Virus record (IMG/VR): IMGVR_UViG_3300043466_003540
Coordinates: 21,270 to 85,269 of that record
Source of the DNA: a virus
Direction: 5' to 3' (one strand)
Length of the DNA stretch: 64,000 nt
The notes below the pieces were generated by a model. It saw only the letters and a program-made list of their open reading frames with translations, searched no databases and had not been told where the DNA came from. The position numbers and the translations under genes are program-made. This document shows, piece after piece, positions 1 to 8,010 of the stretch. Position 1 is the stretch's first letter. Every line of letters begins with the position of its first letter.

Positions 1-120
1 ACTATAGAAGAAAGAGTTATTCAAGTTTTAGAAACTAAAGCCGATAACTTTGAACAAATTGTTAAAGATAAAGACCAGCTTCTCAAACTACTACAAGATG
101 ATAAGACAGGAAACCTATGA
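1..120 (+). CDS. 3' end of an unidentified gene
   Basis: The window opens inside an open frame whose last 39 codons are visible, ending with TGA at 118-120. The tail is charged and probably helical (rich in E, K, D, L). Its stop overlaps the ATG of the next gene as ATGA, so it is translationally coupled to the nuclease gene and belongs to the same recombination operon. Too little is visible to name it. Confidence 0.6.
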   Translation, partial: TIEERVIQVLETKADNFEQIVKDKDQLLKLLQDDKTGNL

Positions 121-1043
121 GTGGAGTTGTTAGATTATCTAACTCAGAAATACAGACATTTAAAGATTGTCGCCGTAGATGGTGGCTAACTTATTACCGT
201 GGATTAAAACCTAAACACCAAGACATGACTGGTCCATTGGCTATGGGAAGTAGAATTCACGCCGCTTTAGATGCTCACTATACGCAAGGCGTTCCTTTGC
301 TTACTGCACACGCAGAATTAATTGAACAAGACAAACAACTTTTACTCCAAGATTTTAGAGATGTATCTAACCTTGAAACAGAAGGTGAGTTAGGTCGCAT
401 TATGCTTGAGGGGTACGAGCAATGGGTAGAAGAAAACGGTATTGACGCCGAGTTAGAGATGATATCTACCGAAGAAACAATTATTGCACCCTTGTTTAAT
501 GGTGAAGTAGAACTTCAAGGAAAACTTGATATGCGTGTTCGTCGTAAAGGCGATGGCGTAAGAATGTTTAGAGACTTTAAAACTGTAGGAGGTTCTTTAT
601 CTGAGTTTGCAAATATGGCTCATATGAATGAACAGGTTATGACATACATGCTTTTAGAGTCTACAAAAAGAGATGAATCGGAAAGAAGTGAAGGCGGAAT
701 ATTTACTCTTCTTAAAAAAGTTCGCAGAACTGCGGCCGCTAAACCTCCTTTCTACGACCAAATAGAAATTCGTCATAACATCTTTACTATGCGTTCTTTC
801 TGGAATAGAATTCACGGAACAATCACAGACTTGATGAGAGTAAGACATGCTTTAGATTCTGGTGAAAGCCACGCATTTAATGCTTATCCAAAAGCAAGTC
901 GTGACTGCAAATGGAAATGCCAATTTTTTACTATCTGCCCAATGTTTGACGACGGAAGCGCCGCTGAACAAGCACTTAGTGAAATGTATGAGGAGACTAA
1001 TCCTTATGCATACTATGAAACAGAGAAAAAAGGAGGCGAGTGA
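117..1043 (+). CDS. Cas4/RecB-like PD-(D/E)XK nuclease with Fe-S cysteines
   Basis: 308-residue protein of the PD-(D/E)XK exonuclease family (RecB C-terminal/Cas4/AddB type). Visible signatures are an N-terminal Cys (C18, in KDCRRRWW), the GxxxH motif (MGSRIH, H48), an Asp near residue 137 followed by the FRDFKT block (D-x-K catalytic core, about 150-155), and a C-terminal cluster SRDCKWKCQFFTIC near 261-275. With C18 the latter probably holds a 4Fe-4S cluster, as in Cas4 and AddB. It probably resects DNA ends to make ssDNA for the annealing proteins encoded just downstream. The ATG overlaps the preceding stop, and only 3 nt separate it from the next gene. Family call is strong; polarity of the exonuclease cannot be told. 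Confidence 0.85.
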   Translation: MSGVVRLSNSEIQTFKDCRRRWWLTYYRGLKPKHQDMTGPLAMGSRIHAALDAHYTQGVPLLTAHAELIEQDKQLLLQDFRDVSNLETEGELGRIMLEGYEQWVEENGIDAELEMISTEETIIAPLFNGEVELQGKLDMRVRRKGDGVRMFRDFKTVGGSLSEFANMAHMNEQVMTYMLLESTKRDESERSEGGIFTLLKKVRRTAAAKPPFYDQIEIRHNIFTMRSFWNRIHGTITDLMRVRHALDSGESHAFNAYPKASRDCKWKCQFFTICPMFDDGSAAEQALSEMYEETNPYAYYETEKKGGE

Positions 1044-1046
1044 CGT

Positions 1047-1826
1047 ATGAGTGAGATTCAACGCTCTCTTACGGTTATGGTGTACGGAGAAAGCAAGGTA
1101 GGTAAATCTACTTTTGCTGTAACTGCTCCATACCCACGACTCATGCTTGACGTCGAGGGTGGGCACCGATTCCTACCTATCGTTGTTAAGTATTGGGATC
1201 CTCTTCGCGAGGAACCACCAATTGCTGATGGAACTTGGGACACTGTTGTAGTTACTGTTCGTGACTATGACACTGTTATTAAGGTGTATCAGTGGTTACA
1301 ACTTGGAAAGCACCACTTTAAGAGTTTGATTATCGATTCAATCTCTGAACTACAAGTGAAGTGTATGGATAGTATCGCTGGCACAGAACAAATGAAGATG
1401 CAGCAATGGGGAGAACTACTTCGTCACATGGGCGGTCTTCTTCGTGACCTTCGCGATTTAACTATGCATGCTACAAATCCTCTTGAAGCAGTTGTACTAA
1501 CTGCTATGTCAAGAACAAGTCAGGATGGAAGACACCGTCCATATCTACAAGGTCAACTAGCAATTCAAGCACCATATTTTTACGACATTCTTGGTGCGTT
1601 GACAGTGGAGCAAATGGCAAACCCAGATCCGCTGCAGCCTCCCTACAAAGTAAGGCGTATGTATGTGGAAAGAACAAATGATTATGAGGCTGGCGAGCGA
1701 GTACAAGGTCGCCTAGGTTCTATAGTCGAACAAGATAAGTTATCAATCGAAGTAATGCTTAATACTATTTTTGGAGTTAAGCAAACTGCTCAAGAAAAAA
1801 CCACTAAAGAAAAGAAAGAGGTATAA
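1047..1826 (+). CDS. Sak4-like RecA-fold ATPase (ssDNA annealing/recombination)
   Basis: 259-residue P-loop NTPase. Walker A is GESKVGKST at residues 14-22 and Walker B is SLIIDS near 93-98. Length and layout match phage Sak4-type single-strand annealing ATPases (AAA_24), which occur with an SSB-like partner. Here a DUF669-type protein follows 3 nt downstream and a Cas4/RecB-like nuclease precedes, giving a complete nuclease-annealase-SSB set. The C-terminus is lysine and glutamate rich. Expected role: loading onto resected ssDNA and promoting annealing or strand exchange during phage replication. Function is inferred from family and context. Confidence 0.8.
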   Translation: MSEIQRSLTVMVYGESKVGKSTFAVTAPYPRLMLDVEGGHRFLPIVVKYWDPLREEPPIADGTWDTVVVTVRDYDTVIKVYQWLQLGKHHFKSLIIDSISELQVKCMDSIAGTEQMKMQQWGELLRHMGGLLRDLRDLTMHATNPLEAVVLTAMSRTSQDGRHRPYLQGQLAIQAPYFYDILGALTVEQMANPDPLQPPYKVRRMYVERTNDYEAGERVQGRLGSIVEQDKLSIEVMLNTIFGVKQTAQEKTTKEKKEV

Positions 1827-1829
1827 CAA

Positions 1830-2342
1830 ATGAGTACTCTAAACTGGGGTGACCTCATCAAAGAAGCAGGCGAATCAGGAAACTATGATCCGCTTCCAGA
1901 TGGCGATTATGATGTTGTAGTTGTAGAAGCTACACACAAAATGACACAGAGTGGCAAAACAATGTTCTCTGTAAAAGCGCAGGTTGAGGGTGGCGCTCAT
2001 AACAAGCGTCTTGTCTGGGACAACTTAGTTGTTTCTCCAGATAGCCCTGCTGCTCTTGGTATCTTTTTCAAAAAGATGCATGCTCTTGGTGTTCCTCGTG
2101 ATTACTTCCTACAGCAACCAGCGCCAACCAATGCTCAAATCGAGCAAATAATTAATGGTAAGCGTTTCCGTGCTCAGGTTGGCACACGTACTTGGAATGG
2201 TTCTAAGAAGAATGAAATCAAGAACTACTACCCAATCGCCGCACAAACTTCTGCAGCACCTACAACTGCAGCAGCACCAGCACCTGCACCAGCACCTGCT
2301 CCAGCGCCAGCACCTGCTGCCGCTCCTGCTGCCCCGTTCTAA
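1830..2342 (+). CDS. DUF669-type ssDNA-binding protein with Pro-Ala tail
   Basis: 170-residue protein with the DUF669-like pattern (LNWGDLI...LPDGDYDVVVVEA...GKTMFSVKAQVEGG...LVWDNLVVSP), an OB-type fold family that partners phage recombinases. Residues 1-130 are the compact domain. The last 40 residues are a low-complexity Pro-Ala linker (repeats of APAPAP) ending in AAPF, which recalls the flexible tail and terminal Pro-Phe of bacterial SSB but lacks the acidic residues. It is last in the recombination operon and is followed by a strong inverted repeat. Likely role: coating and stabilising ssDNA for the Sak4-like ATPase. Confidence 0.75.
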   Translation: MSTLNWGDLIKEAGESGNYDPLPDGDYDVVVVEATHKMTQSGKTMFSVKAQVEGGAHNKRLVWDNLVVSPDSPAALGIFFKKMHALGVPRDYFLQQPAPTNAQIEQIINGKRFRAQVGTRTWNGSKKNEIKNYYPIAAQTSAAPTTAAAPAPAPAPAPAPAPAAAPAAPF

Positions 2343-2356
2343 ATAAAAAATAGAGT

Positions 2357-2405
2357 TTACTAGATGTTGTTGTTGTTCAGGGGAATTACCAACAACATCT
2401 AGTAA
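2357..2405 (+). other. 16-bp hairpin after the recombination operon
   Basis: Perfect inverted repeat: 2357-2372 (TTACTAGATGTTGTTG) pairs with 2390-2405, leaving a 17-nt loop. It lies 15 nt after the stop of the ssDNA-binding protein gene. No T-run follows, so it is not a classical intrinsic terminator. It could stabilise the 3' end, act as a processing site, or be an operator for the downstream gene. Confidence 0.6.
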
Positions 2406-2429
2406 CCATCTTAGATATAAGAGGTTTAT

Positions 2430-3440
2430 ATGAAGGTATTAATTACAGGATGCACAGCCTCTCATGCATCCAGAAATACAAACGATAAAAATCCTTCATT
2501 TGCTGGAATTATTAATATTGCTTTAACTGAATTAGGTTTTGATGTTACTTGGGAAGATCCTTCAGTAACTATGAGTAAAGATTATTTATCTCAATATGAT
2601 TCTGTCTTGGTAGGTATCTCTAAACCAACAGGTATTGCATCTCATAGGGCATACGGGGCGCTGTCTGTAATTAATCACGCTAGTGATTTAGGGACTCTAT
2701 CCCTATTTATGGACACCATTGACCCCCACAAACTTTACTTTAGTTTAGGAGATATATACAGAAAACCTGAATCCTTCTTTGGAAGTTTTTACTCTAAAAA
2801 GCGAGAGTATAAGTTGGCTCAGGAGCCTAAAAACTATGAAAATGTTATAGAGGGCGCTAAGAAACTTTATGGAAATGCTTGGCCTAAAACAATTATTCCA
2901 TCATATCCTTGGTCGAAAGAAGAAGTAGTTACTAAATACATACCTAATGTAGATAGAACAAAATTATTTTTAGTGTCCCCAGACGCCGCTCTTTTAGAAA
3001 TTAATAACCCGATTCAAAACTATGCCGATGGAAATTATTGGTGTATCGATAACCCTAAGACTGATTGGTATCGTAAAGTGTCTGTATCCCTGTCTAATCC
3101 TCAGGTCAACTACAGAGCGACTAAGTGGGAAGGCAATAAAGACATACTCACTAGATTAACTAACTCTATGGGTGCACTAGTTTCAGTCTATAAGTCTGGA
3201 AACCCTTGGTGGTTCCCCACTCTGTCTCAGGCACTATATGTTGGGGTACCAGCAATTACCGACTGGAGACTGACCACAAGTATGGGTCCAGAGTGGTCGA
3301 TGCTTCCAAACTCTATAGAGGAGATGAGCCCTATAGAAAGAGTTGAACTATCTAAAAAGCAAAAAGAGTCTTATATTCAAAATATACCCTCGTGGGAGAG
3401 TGTAAAAGAGAATATCGGAAACATACTGTTACAAAAGTAA
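2430..3440 (+). CDS. GT-B-like glycosyltransferase of unknown target
   Basis: 336 residues. The N-terminus MKVLITGCTASHASR followed by a hydrophobic strand-helix pattern looks Rossmann-like. The C-terminal segment ALVSVYKSGNPWWFPTLSQA with LYVGVPAITDWR (about 250-290) resembles the donor-binding half of GT-B enzymes, where a sugar nucleotide sits against a Pro- and Gly-rich loop. It stands alone between the recombination operon and small accessory genes, away from the main glycosyltransferase cluster, so its substrate may differ; DNA base glycosylation is possible but unproven. ATG preceded by AAGAGG. Confidence 0.45.
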   Translation: MKVLITGCTASHASRNTNDKNPSFAGIINIALTELGFDVTWEDPSVTMSKDYLSQYDSVLVGISKPTGIASHRAYGALSVINHASDLGTLSLFMDTIDPHKLYFSLGDIYRKPESFFGSFYSKKREYKLAQEPKNYENVIEGAKKLYGNAWPKTIIPSYPWSKEEVVTKYIPNVDRTKLFLVSPDAALLEINNPIQNYADGNYWCIDNPKTDWYRKVSVSLSNPQVNYRATKWEGNKDILTRLTNSMGALVSVYKSGNPWWFPTLSQALYVGVPAITDWRLTTSMGPEWSMLPNSIEEMSPIERVELSKKQKESYIQNIPSWESVKENIGNILLQK

Positions 3441-3470
3441 TAAACAAACTAACTAAGAAAGGAACAAAAA

Positions 3471-3902
3471 ATGGCTGATGTAGATATCGCTTGGGTGAAA
3501 GAGCAACTGACAAAAAATAAGACCAGAAGAATTGTTGGTGACTCTGTTTTAACTCTTCTCAAGTCATGGGAAGATGTAAAAGAAAAAAATAAAGAAGAAA
3601 AAGTTGACTACTCTAAAGATATTATTGCTATCTTTGCTAAGTTGTCATTAGGTCACGCTCTTGTAAAAGAAGAAAAGGGCGAAACTTGGGTTCAAGTAAC
3701 TCCTGGCTCAATTGTCTTGGCAGATTACGTTCGAATAAAGTTTGATGCTTTTGATAATAAGAGCGGTAAAGACTTTAATGGAAGAAGAGGTCGCGTTGTA
3801 GGCATTCGCTATGGAGATATTATTGTTAAAAGTGATGACAATAAAACTCCTCTTCTAGACGGAGTCCATTTGAGAGCAGAACAATTAGAAAAGCGCTTGT
3901 AA
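3471..3902 (+). CDS. Hypothetical phage protein with KOW-like segment
   Basis: 143 residues, good ribosome binding site (AAGAAAGGAAC) before the ATG. The N-terminal half is helical and charged. The C-terminal half (about 75-143) is predicted beta rich: GSIVLADYVRIKFDAF, then NGRRGRVVGIRYGDIIVK, which has the G-x-V-x-G-I pattern of small SH3/KOW-type barrels that bind nucleic acid or ribosomal partners. It starts a run of short genes leading to the first WhiB-like gene. Function unknown. Confidence 0.6.
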   Translation: MADVDIAWVKEQLTKNKTRRIVGDSVLTLLKSWEDVKEKNKEEKVDYSKDIIAIFAKLSLGHALVKEEKGETWVQVTPGSIVLADYVRIKFDAFDNKSGKDFNGRRGRVVGIRYGDIIVKSDDNKTPLLDGVHLRAEQLEKRL

Positions 3903-3903
3903 C

Positions 3904-4122
3904 TTGAAAACAGTTACATATAAGTTTTGCGTACCTGGGGATAACCACCAAGAAATTATTGACAACATTAAAGAAGAGATATCTTCTTACCTTGCAATAA
4001 ACTCTGATGACCCACTAAAATACGTTAATTATGAAGTAAGTGTTGAAAGCACCGCTGATAAAAATCTTCCCAAAAAATACAATGCTCTAGTTATAGCGAG
4101 GATAAAAGATGACATCAGGTAA
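3904..4122 (+). CDS. Small hypothetical protein
   Basis: 72 residues from a TTG start directly after the preceding stop (1-nt gap), so translation is probably coupled. Sequence MKTVTYKFCVPGDN then alternating strands and helices, about two beta-alpha-beta units with no recognisable active site. Its 3' end overlaps the DUF6378 gene by 14 nt. No function can be assigned. Confidence 0.5.
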   Translation: MKTVTYKFCVPGDNHQEIIDNIKEEISSYLAINSDDPLKYVNYEVSVESTADKNLPKKYNALVIARIKDDIR

Positions 4123-4438
4123 TGAAGAAGAAACAACGACAACTAGTGAAACTACTACCTTACGTGTTGAAGCGTTGCGAGAGGCTGCCAGAATTATTTC
4201 GGGGGAAAGAAACAAACAGTACGGAGACCCTGAAGATAATTTTGAACGAACAGCAAAAATTTGGTCTGTAACTCTAGGTATTAATATTACCAATGAAGAT
4301 GTTGCAATGATGATGGTTGGGCTTAAAGTGGCTAGGTACGCTTCTAAGTCTGGATTCCAACCTGACACTTGGGTTGATATTGCTGGTTATGCTGCATGTG
4401 GTTATGAAGTAGGAAGTTTGGAGAGCAAGAAAAATTAG
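4109..4438 (+). CDS. DUF6378-type phage protein
   Basis: 109 residues. The core LREAARIISGERNKQYG, DPEDNFERTAKIW, then DVAMMMVGLKVAR and DTWVDIAGYAACGYE is characteristic of DUF6378, an all-helical family widespread in phages and related in style to MazG-like nucleotide pyrophosphohydrolases. The acidic residues around the YGDPEDNF helix are plausible metal ligands. A role in nucleotide-pool control is only a family-level guess. It overlaps the preceding gene by 14 nt, so it is co-translated with it. Confidence 0.75.
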   Translation: MTSGNEEETTTTSETTTLRVEALREAARIISGERNKQYGDPEDNFERTAKIWSVTLGINITNEDVAMMMVGLKVARYASKSGFQPDTWVDIAGYAACGYEVGSLESKKN

Positions 4439-4484
4439 TTAGTAAGTTAATAACCATATAACCAAACTTTAAAAGGAGAGCCAA

Positions 4485-4757
4485 GTGTCTCGTGGACCAT
4501 GGGAATTTGAAGAACCGTTATGCGCAGAAGTGGGTGTAGAGATATTTTACACTGAAGATAAAGATGAAAAGAAAGTGGACTCAATGAGTACATATGTTAT
4601 GGCAAACTCCATATGTAAAAGATGTACTCATAAAGCCGAGTGCGCTGACTGGGCCATTAAAAATGAATTATTTGGTTTTTGGGGAGGGCTAAGCCCCAAG
4701 GACAGAACTAATATAAGGAAGCATCAAAAAATTTCTGTAAATATAGATTTAAAATAA
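4485..4757 (+). CDS. WhiB-like transcription factor (Fe-S, short form)
   Basis: 90 residues. Four Wbl cysteines are present: C13, then ICKRC (C44, C47) and C53, followed by the signature turn GFWGG (64-68) and a short basic tail. These ligate a 4Fe-4S cluster; WhiB proteins bind the host primary sigma factor and redirect transcription. The family is essentially confined to actinobacteria and their phages, so this gene is direct evidence for the host. GTG start at 4485 is supported by AAAAGGAG 7 nt upstream. A second, larger WhiB-like gene lies 0.8 kb downstream. Confidence 0.9.
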   Translation: MSRGPWEFEEPLCAEVGVEIFYTEDKDEKKVDSMSTYVMANSICKRCTHKAECADWAIKNELFGFWGGLSPKDRTNIRKHQKISVNIDLK

Positions 4758-4764
4758 ATCTAGA

Positions 4765-5112
4765 ATGGGAAATACAACTAGAATTGTCCTACTAGATATG
4801 CCTAGAGAGAGGCTATATATGGAAGACGGTTCAATGCTTAGCCCTATGGCTCTTTGCGAACTGTGCTGGATGGAAGAGCACTCCAAATGGGAGCCTCAGA
4901 GTGTGAATGAGGATGGCAACATCCTTGTAAAACTTGTTGGTGTAGATATCCCAGAGATAATAAACACTGGCTCTGTAGATGTCTGCTGTATGTGTGGGTC
5001 GGTAACTATCGCTGGGATATACGAGTTAAAAAAGCAAGAAGAGGTGTATTTTACTAACGATGAGTTTTCCAAAGACTTTGAGTTTAATTTCTACTCTACA
5101 GAAGAGGAATAG
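4765..5112 (+). CDS. Small zinc-binding-type protein with two CxxC motifs
   Basis: 115 residues starting 7 nt after the WhiB stop. Two cysteine knuckles are visible, ALCELCW near residue 31 and DVCCMCGS near 74-78, separated by about 40 residues, as in a split zinc ribbon. The C-terminus is acidic and aromatic. Such small zinc proteins are common beside WhiB-like genes in actinophages. No enzymatic motif; possibly a regulator or a host-takeover protein. Confidence 0.6.
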   Translation: MGNTTRIVLLDMPRERLYMEDGSMLSPMALCELCWMEEHSKWEPQSVNEDGNILVKLVGVDIPEIINTGSVDVCCMCGSVTIAGIYELKKQEEVYFTNDEFSKDFEFNFYSTEEE

Positions 5113-5127
5113 AGCCTAGAAAAACTA

Positions 5128-5466
5128 ATGAAAAAAGACACAAGACCTGGGGAAGAGCTTTGGTGTGAGTGGAATGGTTCTGGCTATGATAAAAAAAACT
5201 CAGAAGCCACCGTTTACTACACACTAGATCACGTAGATATGGATAACGATCTTGTTTCTAGAGCACTAGCATCTGCTATTCAAAGAGATGGAGTTGCTGA
5301 TTCTTTAGGAGATAGTTTTAAGTTAATTGAAAATTGTCAAATTACTAGGGGCTGGTGTGGCATTCTAGAGGAAGAGTTTGAGTACGTTGTCTGCGACGAA
5401 AATTCTGAGACTGAGTATGGTGATATAGTCGAAAATATTGAATTAACTACTTGGATAGAAATATAG
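5128..5466 (+). CDS. Acidic hypothetical protein
   Basis: 112 residues, strongly acidic, 15 nt after the preceding stop. It opens MKKDTRPGEELWCEWNGSGYDK and continues with a mixed alpha/beta pattern (YYTLDHVDMDNDLVSRALASA). Several cysteines are scattered without a clear metal motif. Last gene of the run beginning at 3471. No function recognised. Confidence 0.5.
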   Translation: MKKDTRPGEELWCEWNGSGYDKKNSEATVYYTLDHVDMDNDLVSRALASAIQRDGVADSLGDSFKLIENCQITRGWCGILEEEFEYVVCDENSETEYGDIVENIELTTWIEI

Positions 5467-5508
5467 TAAATATAGTGTTTTAGTCAGTAGATTTATAGTA
5501 CTTTAGTT

Positions 5509-5514
5509 TAAAAT
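5509..5514 (+). promoter_or_regulatory. -10 hexamer TAAAAT for the zinc-ribbon WhiB gene
   Basis: TAAAAT lies 7 nt before the ATG at 5522 with no Shine-Dalgarno between them, so the mRNA probably starts at or next to the start codon (leaderless). The same arrangement recurs at other operon-leading genes in the window. Confidence 0.5.
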
Positions 5515-5521
5515 AGAGTAT

Positions 5522-6046
5522 ATGTGGAAACCAGCAGAAAGCCTTAAATGGCAAAGCGAGTCTTTATGCGCTAAACCAGCCAATAAAAAATATTTAGATT
5601 GGTTCTTCTCTAAAGATTTCTCTGAAAAATATGACGCTAAAAATTTATGTTTTTCTTGTCCTGTAAGAAAAGATTGTTTACAGTGGGCTTTAGAACACAG
5701 ACAAATCTGGGGAATATGGGGAGGCAAAGATGAAATTGAAATTCGCAGAACTCTTTCCGTCTCATATCTTGGGGAAGAGACTCGACGTCGTAGATACCCT
5801 AATTGTCCATTTTGTACTGCAAGACCTAGCAAACTAGAAACATCTGTAGAAAAACTATCAACAACTGGAAGATGGACTACAGCAAAAATTGTTACCTGTA
5901 CCGAGTGTGGCTTTGCTTGGAGAAGTAGAACTAGCGCCAACGCGGTAGAGGCGTACAAGGCTGAAAAAATCGATAAAGCAGCCAAATTAGAGAAGAAAAA
6001 AGAGAAACTAAAGAAGAAAAACAAGCGTAAAAAAGCAGTTTCATAG
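5522..6046 (+). CDS. WhiB-like factor fused to a zinc ribbon and basic tail
   Basis: 174 residues in three parts. Residues 1-75 are a complete Wbl domain with C16, C43, C46, C52 and the GIWGG turn at 64-68. Residues 92-132 form a zinc ribbon (CPFC at 95-98, CTECG at 126-130). Residues 145-174 are almost all Lys, Ala and Glu and end in a basic run. Typical WhiB proteins stop near residue 90-130, so the ribbon plus tail is an added DNA- or RNA-binding module. The leaderless-type promoter just upstream separates its expression from the genes before it. Probably redirects host RNA polymerase. Confidence 0.85.
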   Translation: MWKPAESLKWQSESLCAKPANKKYLDWFFSKDFSEKYDAKNLCFSCPVRKDCLQWALEHRQIWGIWGGKDEIEIRRTLSVSYLGEETRRRRYPNCPFCTARPSKLETSVEKLSTTGRWTTAKIVTCTECGFAWRSRTSANAVEAYKAEKIDKAAKLEKKKEKLKKKNKRKKAVS

Positions 6047-6114
6047 CCCACTTGCTATTTTTTGACACACCTACTAGTATTGCCTCTCAAGAGACAAAAT
6101 GACTAGGAGATAGT

Positions 6115-7257
6115 GTGTTAAAGAATAAAGTACGTATATTAGGTTTAGCGGTAGCGCTAACACTTATTGGTAGTCCAGCATTTGCTGGCTGGGTAGCAGA
6201 TACAGATGCGCAAAGCACAGTATCTCGAATGAACTCAGAAGATTTGCTTCAGACAAGAGCAGATGGTTACTTTGCAATTACTTTAGATGCAATCACATCA
6301 ACACCGCAGATGTCTGGTCTTACAGATGGTCCAACTCCTAAGGCAAAGTATGCAGTTATTGTCGATGGCGTTGTTGACCGCATTGTGACATGGGATGGCT
6401 ACTCACCAAATAGAGTTATCGACTCATACGGAATTATTGTAAAACTTCCTGCTAGTGCTGGCGTTAAGTATGTTGATTCAAATGGTGTGACCAGACTTAA
6501 GCCAATTACTCAGGGGTCGATTGTTTCTGTTTATGTTGCACCTGATGTAAAGGTTACCCCTACATATGGAATTACCCAACTATCTCCTGTAACACTGCCT
6601 ACGGAGCCAACTGGTCCTGCTGTAGCGCAAGCAAACTCACCTGTAGTTACAACTCAGGTACTTAATGCGGACAACTCGGTCTCAATGACTGTTGATGTTG
6701 CTGGTATCCAAGACTTGCCATCTACATCAGTTGTTTCTGTTTACACAGTTACAGATGGTCGCTCAACTACCTCTGTTGGTCTAATGCAGGGGCAAAACAC
6801 CGTAACTATTAATGACCTGCCTCAAGACCAAAATGTCACAGTAAAAACTGTAATCCGAGATACTTTGACAAATACTGAAACTGTAATATCAAACCCTGTA
6901 GTTGCAACTGTTGCTTCAACTGCTCCAGCACCAACTCCAGCCAGAAGTGACACCACAGATAGAGCAACCATTACTGCTCCATCTATCTCTTCTCGAGTTG
7001 TAGATTCTTCAGGTGCTTTATCTGTGGCTATTGCAATGCCTGCAGTTCCAAACTTTGATGCAAGTAAATCTTGGGCAACTCTTATTGTTCGTGATAATAA
7101 ATCTGGCTCAACTACTGCAATTGGAACAGATGGCTCTGCTCAGACTCTAAATGTTGGATCTCTTGGAGAAGGTCGTGATTACACCGTTTCGCTTGTAGTC
7201 CGTGATCTTGCTACAGGACAAGAAACAGTCATTAAGGGTGAGGGCATATCTAAGTAA
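6115..7257 (+). CDS. Secreted protein with Fn3-like domains
   Basis: 380 residues from GTG at 6115, with GACTAGGAGA upstream as ribosome binding site; a TTGACA at 6062-6067 may be its -35. The N-terminus is a classical Sec signal peptide (basic KNK, hydrophobic ILGLAVALTLIG, cleavage after SPAFA near 25). The mature part has a KYAVIVDGVVDRIVTWDGY segment (about 80-110) and two beta-sandwich units near 160-265 and 285-380, the second ending RDLATGQETVIKGEG. No catalytic residues seen. Secretion suggests a cell-surface role, such as superinfection exclusion or envelope remodelling; this is inference. A strong terminator follows. Confidence 0.7.
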   Translation: MLKNKVRILGLAVALTLIGSPAFAGWVADTDAQSTVSRMNSEDLLQTRADGYFAITLDAITSTPQMSGLTDGPTPKAKYAVIVDGVVDRIVTWDGYSPNRVIDSYGIIVKLPASAGVKYVDSNGVTRLKPITQGSIVSVYVAPDVKVTPTYGITQLSPVTLPTEPTGPAVAQANSPVVTTQVLNADNSVSMTVDVAGIQDLPSTSVVSVYTVTDGRSTTSVGLMQGQNTVTINDLPQDQNVTVKTVIRDTLTNTETVISNPVVATVASTAPAPTPARSDTTDRATITAPSISSRVVDSSGALSVAIAMPAVPNFDASKSWATLIVRDNKSGSTTAIGTDGSAQTLNVGSLGEGRDYTVSLVVRDLATGQETVIKGEGISK

Positions 7258-7265
7258 TTTACTCT

Positions 7266-7304
7266 AAAGATAGGGACTACTTATAGAGAGTAGTCCCTAT
7301 TTTT
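7266..7304 (+). terminator. Intrinsic terminator after the secreted-protein gene
   Basis: A perfect 12-bp stem (7270-7281 ATAGGGACTACT with 7289-7300) encloses a 7-nt loop and is followed by TTTT; flanking A and T runs extend the stem. It begins 9 nt after the stop codon. The next promoter starts only 14 nt beyond, so terminator and promoter are back to back. Confidence 0.9.
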
Positions 7305-7317
7305 ATGTATTCCGTGT

Positions 7318-7323
7318 TAAAAT
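7318..7323 (+). promoter_or_regulatory. -10 hexamer TAAAAT of the sugar operon
   Basis: TAAAAT lies 6 nt before the ATG at 7330, directly after the terminator, with no ribosome binding site. This is a leaderless-type start for the glycosyltransferase-epimerase-methyltransferase operon. Confidence 0.55.
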
Positions 7324-7329
7324 TTATAC

Positions 7330-8010
7330 ATGACTCGCTCGGTGATACTAGTTCCATCTAGAACTCGCCCTAAAAGGTTTGTTAGAGCAGTGGAGTCTTT
7401 AAGACAGCACTCAACGGTCTCGGACATAATTGCTTGTTTAGATGAAGACGATCATGCTTTATACCCAAGAATGAGTGGTGTTCAGTACGAGATAGGACCT
7501 AAACCAGAGCAATTAGGTGTAAACGAAAAACTAAATCGTATGGCAAATAAATATATGAATGATTATGACTACATTCTCTGGGCAGCCGATGACACAACTG
7601 TGATGACACCTAAGTGGGATGAAAACCTTATTAATGCAATAAAAGATGTGCCTATGGGTATTTCGTACCCAGATGATTTGGCTCAGAGTGCTCGTTTGCC
7701 TAGCAATGGAACTTGTTTTGATTCAAATATTGTAAAAACTCTTGGATATTTAGCCCCTCCCGAGTTACTACACTTATATATAGATAATTTTTGGAAACTA
7801 TTAGGTGATTTTATGGGAACATTAAGGTATTGCCCTGAAGTTATTTTAGAGCATCACCACTACGCTGTTCGTAAAGCACCTGTTGATGATTTATATGATG
7901 CAATAAACTCTCCTTGGATGTATGAGCGAGATAGAAACGCTTTGGCTAGATATAAAATGACAAATTTTCAAAGTGATATTACAAAATTAAAAGAGGCGAT
8001 TAATAAATGA
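7330..8010 (+). CDS. GT-A-type glycosyltransferase
   Basis: 226 residues. It opens with SVILVPSRTRPKRFVRAVESL, the first beta-alpha unit of GT-A enzymes. ILWAADDTTVMTPKWDE near residue 83-99 supplies a DxD-like acidic metal site. A later HHHYAVRK segment may hold the terminal metal-binding His. The substrate is unknown. It leads a three-gene operon with a sugar-nucleotide epimerase (ATGA overlap) and a methyltransferase, so the set probably makes and transfers a modified sugar. Starts leaderless. Confidence 0.7.
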   Translation: MTRSVILVPSRTRPKRFVRAVESLRQHSTVSDIIACLDEDDHALYPRMSGVQYEIGPKPEQLGVNEKLNRMANKYMNDYDYILWAADDTTVMTPKWDENLINAIKDVPMGISYPDDLAQSARLPSNGTCFDSNIVKTLGYLAPPELLHLYIDNFWKLLGDFMGTLRYCPEVILEHHHYAVRKAPVDDLYDAINSPWMYERDRNALARYKMTNFQSDITKLKEAINK

